Below are positions 5,139 to 9,830 of a stretch of 9,830 nt of DNA, in pieces. The translations under genes were made by a program, and so were the position numbers. The notes beneath the pieces were generated by a model that saw only the letters and a program-made list of their open reading frames with translations, was not told the origin of the DNA and ran no database searches. The DNA is from Geoglobus sp. GTDB lineage: Archaea; Halobacteriota; Archaeoglobi; Archaeoglobales; Archaeoglobaceae. The stretch covers positions 1-9,830 of the forward strand of contig WAJY01000068.1 in assembly GCA_015523645.1 (NCBI GenBank), read 5' to 3'. The stretch's first letter is position 1; every line of letters starts with the position of its first letter.

Positions 5139-6557
5139 ATGAAGGTAAAGAGTCCCCTTGAGGTTTACAAGTTCCTTCCTCAAACAAACTGCGGTGAATG
5201 TGGCTTTGATACCTGCATGAGCTTCGCAGCCCAGATAATAGACAGGAGTGTGAAGCCAACAGACTGCCCTCCTTTGGTTGAGAATGCCAAGAAGGATAAG
5301 AAATTTGAAAAGAAGCTAAACGAGCTCATTTCTTTAACCTCTCCAGAGATTCTAGAGGTTGAGATCGGTGTTGGAGACAATGCGATAAAGATAGGTGGAG
5401 AGGATGTATTGCACAGACATGAGCTTACATTCTTCAATCCCACAGCCTTCTTTTTTGATGTTTACGATACAATGGATGAGGAGCAAATTCACGAGAGATG
5501 CAGCAAGGTTGTTGAATACAGAAAATTCTATGTTGGAGACTTTATAACCCTCGAAGGCATAGCAGTGAGATGCACATCAAACGATCCTGAGAAGTTCAGG
5601 AGTGTTGTGAAAAAAGTCTCTGAATACGGAAAGCCCATGGTTCTGATATCAATGAATCCAGAATGCATGAGGGCTGCCCTTGAAGAAGTAGCAGATCAGA
5701 AGCCTTTGATCTACGCCGCAACCGAAAAGAACTGGAAAGAATTTCTGCAGCTTGCCCTTGAATTCAAGGTACCGGTAACTGTTAGGAGCAAAGACCTTAC
5801 AATTCTAAAGAGCCTTGCAAAAACCTTCAGAGAGAATGGTGTGAGGGATATAGTTCTAGATCCAGTAACTGAACCGATTGGGGATGGGCTGAGGGGAACA
5901 TTTGAAAGGGTTATTCAGTTACGAAGAACGGCAATACTGGGGGAAGACAAGGATGTGGCTTATCCAATAATGATCACCCCAATTTCAGCCTGGCTGATTG
6001 AGGGTGATGAGATAACCAAAGGCTATTGGGAAACTGTTTTGGCATCAACGTTCATAGTCAAGTATGCTGATGTTATGATATTCAAGAACCTCGAGCAGTA
6101 CACTGTCATGCCCTCGGTAATACTGAGATACAACATCTACACAGACCCAAGAACACCTGTTCAGGTTGAGCCAGGTCTCAGGGAGATAAATAACCCATCT
6201 CCTGACGATCCTGTTTTTGTCACCACAAACTTTGCCCTAACATACTACACAGTTGAGAGCGATCTCACAAGTGGAAACATAAAGTGCTGGCTTCTTGTTC
6301 TCGACACGGAAGGCTTGGGAGTCGAAGTGAGTGTTGCAGGAGGTCAATTTACTGCAGCAAAGGTAAAGGATCTGATAAAAGAGACGGGAATTGAAAAGAA
6401 GGTAAATCATAGGTATCTCACGATTCCAGGGTTAGCAGCAAGACTTCAGGGTGCAATTGAGGACGAAACAGGATGGACAGTTTTGGTTGGACCGATGGAC
6501 TCAGGCAGAATAAAAGGATGGTTGGAGCAGCAGTGGCCACCTGAGAAAAAGGAGTAG
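5139..6557 (+). CDS. cdhE: ACDS complex gamma subunit (corrinoid iron-sulfur protein large subunit)
   Basis: CdhE carries the corrinoid cofactor and the low-potential [4Fe-4S] cluster that reactivates it. With CdhD it shuttles the methyl group to and from CdhC. The 472-residue product starts with the cluster-binding region NCGECGFDTCMSFA...DCPPL, cysteines C18, C21, C26 and C43, the pattern of this family. A TIM-barrel middle part follows (ELTFFNPTAFFFDVYDTMDEEQIHERC, KPMVLISMNPECMRAAL, DIVLDPVTEPIGDGL). The C-terminal domain that holds the corrinoid includes LTYYTVESDLTSGNIKCWLLVLDTEGLGVEVSVAGG and VNHRYLTIPGLAARLQGAIEDETGWTVLVGP. The start at 5139 is chosen from the Shine-Dalgarno site. It appears to be the last gene of the cdh operon: it is followed by T-rich DNA and a new promoter for thrC. 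Confidence 0.95.
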   Translation: MKVKSPLEVYKFLPQTNCGECGFDTCMSFAAQIIDRSVKPTDCPPLVENAKKDKKFEKKLNELISLTSPEILEVEIGVGDNAIKIGGEDVLHRHELTFFNPTAFFFDVYDTMDEEQIHERCSKVVEYRKFYVGDFITLEGIAVRCTSNDPEKFRSVVKKVSEYGKPMVLISMNPECMRAALEEVADQKPLIYAATEKNWKEFLQLALEFKVPVTVRSKDLTILKSLAKTFRENGVRDIVLDPVTEPIGDGLRGTFERVIQLRRTAILGEDKDVAYPIMITPISAWLIEGDEITKGYWETVLASTFIVKYADVMIFKNLEQYTVMPSVILRYNIYTDPRTPVQVEPGLREINNPSPDDPVFVTTNFALTYYTVESDLTSGNIKCWLLVLDTEGLGVEVSVAGGQFTAAKVKDLIKETGIEKKVNHRYLTIPGLAARLQGAIEDETGWTVLVGPMDSGRIKGWLEQQWPPEKKE

Positions 6558-6558
6558 C

Positions 6559-6566
6559 TTTATAAA
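6559..6566 (+). promoter_or_regulatory. TATA box of thrC
   Basis: TTTATAAA starts two bases after the cdhE stop, with its centre about 25 bases before the ATG of thrC at 6588. Archaeal transcription starts about 25 bases after the TATA centre, so the mRNA would begin at or next to the start codon. There is no Shine-Dalgarno sequence; the 16 bases before the ATG are pyrimidine-rich. Confidence 0.6.
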
Positions 6567-6572
6567 TTTCCA

Positions 6573-6584
6573 TTTTTCTCTTTT
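6573..6584 (+). terminator. Possible oligo-T terminator of the cdh operon
   Basis: TTTTTCTCTTTT follows cdhE within 27 bases. Archaeal RNA polymerase often stops at T-rich runs without a hairpin, and no hairpin is seen here. The run overlaps the initiation region of thrC, so the end of one transcript and the start of the next would share about 30 bases. Confidence 0.35.
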
Positions 6585-6587
6585 CCT

Positions 6588-7745
6588 ATGTATCAGCTTA
6601 GGTGCATAGATTGTGGAGCAAGCTTTCAGGATGATAATCTTTACAATTGCACTGAATGTGGGGGATTGCTGGAGATCCTTTTTGATGTAAGTCTGGCAGA
6701 CTTCAAGCTCGATGGCAGCAACATCAGCGTTTGGAAATACAGAAGCTTGCTCCCAGTCAGAATAAAGCCGGTCACCCTTTTTGAAGGTGGAACTCCCATA
6801 TATCCATTCAAAGTTGAAGGTAAGGGTAGAGTTTACATCAAACATGAAGGCATGAATCCTTCTGGTTCGTTTAAGGACAGAGGAATGACTGTCGGTGTAA
6901 CGAAGGCTGTAGAGCTTGGAAAAAGGAGTGTTGCTTGTGCATCAACTGGTAACACCTCTGCATCAATGTCAATGTATTCTGCCAGAGCTGGCTTGAATGC
7001 ATATGTTTTACTTCCAGCAGGCAAGGTTGCTCTTGGAAAGCTTGCACAGGCGGTTATGCATGGAGCGAAGGTGATTGCAATAAAGGATAACTTTGATGTT
7101 GCCCTGAGGCTGGTTAGAGAGCTCAGCGAGAAAAAGGGAATGTATCTTCTCAACTCAGTAAACCCTTTCAGGCTTGAGGGTCAGAAGACGATTGCATTTG
7201 AGATTGTTGATCAGCTCGGTTTCGTTCCTGACGCCGTTTTCGTTCCAGTTGGAAATGCTGGCAACATATCTGCAATTTACAAGGGTTTTTTGGAGCTTAA
7301 AGAGGCAGGATACACAGACGAGATACCCAAAATGATTGGTGTTCAGGCAGAAGGTGCGAATCCGATTTACAAGGCATATGTTGAGGGAAAAGAGGACATA
7401 GAACCACTTAAAAATCCCGAAACAATAGCAACAGCCATTAGGATTGGAATGCCTGTGAATGCTAAGAAGGCGCTTAAAGCCATTTATGCTTCAAAAGGAA
7501 AGGTTATCCAGGTTAGAGATGACGAGATAGTTCAAGCCCAAAAACTTCTTGCAAGGCAGGGAATAGGAGTTGAGCCTGCAAGCGCTTCAAGTCTTGCTGG
7601 ATTGCTTAAAGACGATTCTGAATTTGAAAACTCGGTCTGCATAGCCACAGGAAACTTGCTTAAAGATCCAGAAGAGGTTGTGAGGGTTATAGGAAAACCA
7701 ATTGAGGTGGAAGCGGATATCAGAGAGATAGAAAAAGTTCTTTAA
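6588..7745 (+). CDS. thrC: Threonine synthase
   Basis: This PLP enzyme converts O-phosphohomoserine to threonine and phosphate, the last step of threonine biosynthesis. The 385-residue protein starts with a zinc-ribbon of two CxxC pairs (C6/C9 and C21/C24) followed by GG, common in archaeal threonine synthases. It then has the phosphate-site lead-in LFEGGTPIY, the PLP lysine K96 in NPSGSFKDRG, CASTGNTSASMSMYSARAG, the PLP-phosphate loop VGNAGNISA and a late GVEPASASSLAGL. This is fold type II PLP architecture. Related family members (cysteate synthase, other PLP lyases) cannot be fully excluded, but the zinc-ribbon and motif set favour ThrC. The promoter geometry points to a leaderless mRNA, separate from the cdh operon. 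Its 3' end overlaps the end of taw3 on the other strand by 26 bases. Confidence 0.88.
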   Translation: MYQLRCIDCGASFQDDNLYNCTECGGLLEILFDVSLADFKLDGSNISVWKYRSLLPVRIKPVTLFEGGTPIYPFKVEGKGRVYIKHEGMNPSGSFKDRGMTVGVTKAVELGKRSVACASTGNTSASMSMYSARAGLNAYVLLPAGKVALGKLAQAVMHGAKVIAIKDNFDVALRLVRELSEKKGMYLLNSVNPFRLEGQKTIAFEIVDQLGFVPDAVFVPVGNAGNISAIYKGFLELKEAGYTDEIPKMIGVQAEGANPIYKAYVEGKEDIEPLKNPETIATAIRIGMPVNAKKALKAIYASKGKVIQVRDDEIVQAQKLLARQGIGVEPASASSLAGLLKDDSEFENSVCIATGNLLKDPEEVVRVIGKPIEVEADIREIEKVL

Positions 7746-8283
7746 ACCCTCTGTAGAGTTTTTCAAATCTTTTTCTGCTTCTCTCAAGCTTCTCAATACT
7801 CTCAGTCAGGTTTTCATGTACTGTTATCTCATCAACGATCACACTTCCATTTCTTGCAGCAAGAAGCTCAACTCTCTCCTGAGCAGAAATCTCAACAACA
7901 AAGTTTTTGAGTGATATTATCCCAGCTCTTCTGAACCCGGACGTTTTGCAAAGCCTGAGAAGATCGGACGTTCTCTCTATGTTTCTGCAAGCCACATGCA
8001 GAATCGGAGGGTTCATCATAAGCCAGGTTTCCATTCTTCCTCTTTTAATAGCTTCCACAACATCAGAGACCTTTGGAAACTCATGCCATTTACCAAGGAA
8101 AACAGCATTCTTTTTGTCTCCAAATTCCGGCAGATCTATCACAGCGATTCTTCCAGCACAGCTTGAAAGCGTGACAAAATCAAAGCAGGAATTTATAAGG
8201 TCTGTGAGAGGTTTTATCCACTCATCAATCTCAGATCTTCTGTATTTTCTCAGCCTCTCATCTCTGAACTCCTCCCAGTTCAT
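7720..8283 (-). CDS. taw3: Taw3/TYW3-type wyosine-tRNA N4-methyltransferase
   Basis: TYW3/Taw3 proteins are SAM-dependent enzymes that N4-methylate the tricyclic wyosine precursor at G37 of tRNA-Phe, next to the anticodon. The 187-residue product has the family signature: a basic N-terminus (FRDERLRKYRRSEID), then NSCFDFVTLSSCAGRIAV (about residues 31-48), FLGKWHEFP (about 62-69), a middle METWLMMNPPILHVACRNIE, and GFRRAGIISLKNFVVEISAQERVELLAARNG. A basic, helical C-terminus (EKLERSRKRFEKLYRGFKELF) follows. Start and stop are seen on the minus strand: the ATG (8283-8281) shares ATGA with the stop of the upstream hydrolase gene, so translation is probably coupled. No clear separate ribosome site is seen. 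Its last 26 bases lie opposite the end of thrC. Other wyosine genes (taw1, taw2) are not in this window. Confidence 0.88.
   Translation of the reverse strand: MNWEEFRDERLRKYRRSEIDEWIKPLTDLINSCFDFVTLSSCAGRIAVIDLPEFGDKKNAVFLGKWHEFPKVSDVVEAIKRGRMETWLMMNPPILHVACRNIERTSDLLRLCKTSGFRRAGIISLKNFVVEISAQERVELLAARNGSVIVDEITVHENLTESIEKLERSRKRFEKLYRGFKELFLSL
7759..7774 (+). terminator. Possible oligo-T terminator of thrC
   Basis: Two T5 runs (7759-7763 and 7770-7774) follow the thrC stop on the plus strand, inside the antisense of taw3. They could end thrC transcription as T-runs do in archaea, but this is weak evidence because the region is also coding on the other strand. Confidence 0.25.
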
Positions 8284-8912
8284 TCTCTCAGCCTATCAAC
8301 AATTCTTTTCAAAACCTCTTTGTCTAGGGTTACGCTTTCTCCATGCCCGGGATATACTTTTGAGACCTTTGTTTCAGCCAGCCTTTCCAAGCTTTTGATG
8401 TATGCCTTTTGATTCCAATTGAAATTTCTTGAAGATGGTTTGATTTCATATCTTCCAGCTATCAAATGCTTCCTTCTCACTCTAACTAAATCTCCACAGA
8501 TAATGCTATTTTCAATTATTACGCCAATGCTACCTGGCGTATGACCGGGAAAATGCATAAAAGAGATGTCAAGGTCTTTCAGATCTGAGGGCTTGAAGTG
8601 CGCCATCGGCTTTAGCCTTTCAAGCCTCTTTGCAATCTTTCCAACTACACCATTAAAAAGAAATTCATCAAGACCTTCAAGGTATGGATGTTCATCTTTG
8701 TGGGCATAGACCTTGCAAGAGAAATAATCTGAAATTTCCACAGCACTCCCAGCATGATCATAATGTCCGTGAGTTAGGATTATTCCGTCAATCTGCTCCA
8801 TTTCTCTCACTCTCTTAAGGTTTCCCGGGATGCCGGTGTCTATAAGATAGGATTTGCCTTCGAAGTCAATCAAGTAAGCATTGCATCCTCTTAGGCTTAG
8901 CCTCTTGATCAT
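8280..8912 (-). CDS. Metallo-beta-lactamase-fold hydrolase, glyoxalase II-like
   Basis: This 210-residue soluble protein has a full two-metal MBL site: H48, H50, D52 and H53 in THGHYDHAG, H124 in HFPGHTPGS, D141 in ICGDLV and H190 in YPGHGE. The N-terminal strands NAYLIDFEGKSYLIDTGIPG are typical of the glyoxalase II-like group of small hydrolases. The substrate cannot be read from the sequence; thioester hydrolysis (hydroxyacylglutathione hydrolase-like), other esters or lactones are possible. The RNase Z-specific exosite arm and the beta-CASP domain are not seen, so a nuclease is less likely. It is the first gene of a two-gene minus-strand unit and its stop codon overlaps the taw3 start by four bases. 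It diverges from the archease gene with 70 bases between the starts. A GGAAAG stretch just before the ATG is at best a weak ribosome site. Confidence 0.85.
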   Translation of the reverse strand: MIKRLSLRGCNAYLIDFEGKSYLIDTGIPGNLKRVREMEQIDGIILTHGHYDHAGSAVEISDYFSCKVYAHKDEHPYLEGLDEFLFNGVVGKIAKRLERLKPMAHFKPSDLKDLDISFMHFPGHTPGSIGVIIENSIICGDLVRVRRKHLIAGRYEIKPSSRNFNWNQKAYIKSLERLAETKVSKVYPGHGESVTLDKEVLKRIVDRLRE

Positions 8913-8934
8913 GTTCTTTCCTTTGCAGAATGAA

Positions 8935-8943
8935 ATATAATTT
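8935..8943 (-). promoter_or_regulatory. TATA-like box of the hydrolase-taw3 unit
   Basis: On the minus strand AATTATATT, preceded by purine-rich GGAGAAA that could be a BRE, is centred about 26 bases before the hydrolase ATG (8912). This predicts transcription starting at or very near the start codon. Confidence 0.45.
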
Positions 8944-8952
8944 TCTCCTAAG

Positions 8953-8962
8953 TTTTTTTAAA
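8953..8962 (+). promoter_or_regulatory. TATA-like box of the archease gene
   Basis: TTTTTTTAAA lies about 24 bases before the ATG at 8983, the distance expected for a leaderless archaeal mRNA. It is not a canonical TATA box. An AAAGG at 8972-8976 is only a weak Shine-Dalgarno candidate. Confidence 0.4.
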
Positions 8963-8982
8963 CCGCAGAATAAAGGTTTTTT

Positions 8983-9393
8983 ATGTATCGCTTTGTTGAT
9001 CACACAGCCGACATCGCATTTGAGGTTGAGGCTGAAAGTCTTGAAAAACTCATAGAAGATGCGACAATGGCATTTTACTCTGCATTTGCTTATCTCGACG
9101 TGATTGATGACACCAAAACTATTGAAATTGTGGTTGAGGAACATTCTCCAGACTTCCTTCTATTTTCGTGGTTAAATGAGCTTCTTTACATATTCGACAC
9201 AGATCATTTTGCAGGCAAGAAAATCCAGGTTCATGTTGAAAAAGATGGTACCATAAGAGCTGAGGGAAAAATATGGGGTGGAAAGTTAAGTCCCGAAAAA
9301 GTCAGACTCGAACCCAAGGCTATAACTCTCCATAATTTTAGGGTTGAAAAAACAGAAAAAGGATGGAAGGCTTTTGTTGTGATTGATATATGA
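8983..9393 (+). CDS. Archease
   Basis: Archeases are small proteins that activate the RNA ligase RtcB by promoting its guanylylation, and in archaea have also been linked to tRNA cytosine-5 methyltransferase specificity. The 136-residue length is typical. The sequence shows the N-terminal signature FVDHTADIAFEVEAESLEKLIEDATMAFYSAF and a central FLLFSWLNELLYIFDTD. The C-terminal block is RLEPKAITLHNFRVEKTEKGWKAFVVIDI. The acidic residues in DHTAD and in the final VIDI are where the family binds metal. The gene stands alone on the plus strand, diverging from the hydrolase-taw3 unit, and its stop codon touches that of argG. rtcB is not in this window. Together with taw3 it makes two tRNA-related genes in this small region. 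Confidence 0.93.
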   Translation: MYRFVDHTADIAFEVEAESLEKLIEDATMAFYSAFAYLDVIDDTKTIEIVVEEHSPDFLLFSWLNELLYIFDTDHFAGKKIQVHVEKDGTIRAEGKIWGGKLSPEKVRLEPKAITLHNFRVEKTEKGWKAFVVIDI

Positions 9394-9830
9394 TTATTTC
9401 GTTGTTTTCCTCGATAATCTACCCTGAAGACCATGGAAAACTGAGAATCCCTCAGCAAGAGATTGGTCAATACCGAGAGAATCGAATGAAACCAGATCTT
9501 CACGATAAAGTGAATAAGGCGAATCTCTTGCGACAGGCATCACATGTCCATCTCCAAGCTTAACTTTAACCCATCCCGTTACCCTTTCCTGAGTTTTGTC
9601 TATGAAGGCGTTAAGAGCATCAAAAAGGGGGTCGTTGATTAAGCCGTAGTAAACAAGCTCTGCCCACTCTTCCTCGACAAACTTCTTGAACTTCAGCTCT
9701 CTTCTTGTTAGAACAAGCTTCTCAAGGTCTCTGTGGGCGGTGATGAGTATTGTGGCAGCGGGATGCTCATAGTTCTCTCTCGCCTTCAATCCAAGCACTC
9801 TATCCTCCATCATGTCAGTTCTGCCCACTC
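9394..9830 (-). CDS. argG: Argininosuccinate synthase, C-terminal part (5' end outside window)
   Basis: The minus-strand frame is open from the window edge to TAA (9396-9394) and gives about the last 144 residues of a protein that is about 400 in this family. The enzyme joins citrulline and aspartate with ATP to make argininosuccinate in arginine biosynthesis. Recognisable parts are [46 protein letters not shown] and [39 protein letters not shown]. The tail is [26 protein letters not shown]. The ATP-binding N-terminal domain lies outside the window. The GTG at 9828 is an internal valine codon, not a start. It converges on the archease gene with no base between the two stop codons. Confidence 0.95.
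   Translation of the reverse strand, partial: VGRTDMMEDRVLGLKARENYEHPAATILITAHRDLEKLVLTRRELKFKKFVEEEWAELVYYGLINDPLFDALNAFIDKTQERVTGWVKVKLGDGHVMPVARDSPYSLYREDLVSFDSLGIDQSLAEGFSVFHGLQGRLSRKTTK

Noticed and set aside
4800..5259. Two overlapping minus-strand ORFs of 127 and 130 codons at the cdhD-cdhE junction
   Set aside because: They sit opposite highly conserved coding sequence, are rich in His, Ser and Cys without domain logic, and have no ribosome site or promoter I can defend.
7907..8398. 163-codon plus-strand ORF opposite taw3 and the hydrolase
   Set aside because: Serine- and leucine-rich low-quality product opposite two clear genes; no motif, and its start follows no promoter or ribosome site.
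9828..9830. GTG at the right edge as the start of a 144-residue protein
   Set aside because: The encoded [10 protein letters not shown] block is an internal conserved part of argininosuccinate synthase; the gene simply runs out of the window.

Overview
The window looks like a hyperthermophilic or thermophilic euryarchaeon, most likely of the Archaeoglobaceae (Archaeoglobus, Ferroglobus or a close relative). The main reasons are the archaeal-type CO dehydrogenase/acetyl-CoA synthase (ACDS) genes, a Taw3 wyosine-tRNA enzyme, an archease, archaeal TATA-type promoters and very tight gene packing. The genus is an inference from gene content and product resemblance. No database search was possible.

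Positions 1-6557 (+ strand) hold most of an ACDS operon: the 3' part of cdhA (CODH alpha), cdhB (epsilon), cdhC (acetyl-CoA synthase beta), a previously easy-to-miss 32-codon ORF, a CooC/AcsF-type nickel-insertion ATPase, cdhD and cdhE (small and large corrinoid protein subunits). Junctions are overlaps or gaps of at most 21 bases, and nearly every gene has a strong GGAGG-type ribosome site. CODH interconverts CO and CO2. CdhD/CdhE carry the methyl group from the pterin. CdhC joins CO, methyl and CoA into acetyl-CoA, or runs this in reverse. The CooC-like ATPase would supply nickel to the C- or A-cluster.

The most interesting observation is the 32-codon ORF at 2862-2960. It starts on the stop codon of cdhC and encodes a free-standing copy of the beta-strand-like C-terminal tail of CdhC (IKITLKGAEIRVSELII against IKLIIKDAKIVIDKVII). 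It may be a small structural or docking peptide of the ACDS complex, and I know of no description of it.

Positions 6588-9830 are housekeeping genes on both strands: thrC (threonine synthase, +); a two-gene minus-strand unit of a metallo-beta-lactamase-fold hydrolase followed by taw3 (sharing ATGA); an archease gene (+) diverging from it; and the 3' end of argG (argininosuccinate synthase, minus). thrC and taw3 converge with a 26-base overlap, and archease and argG converge with no base between their stop codons. thrC, archease and the hydrolase each have a TATA-like box about 25 bases before the start codon, which suggests leaderless or nearly leaderless mRNAs, in contrast to the Shine-Dalgarno-driven ACDS operon. 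There is no gene-free stretch above 300 bases, and I see no tRNA, rRNA, mobile element or CRISPR array.
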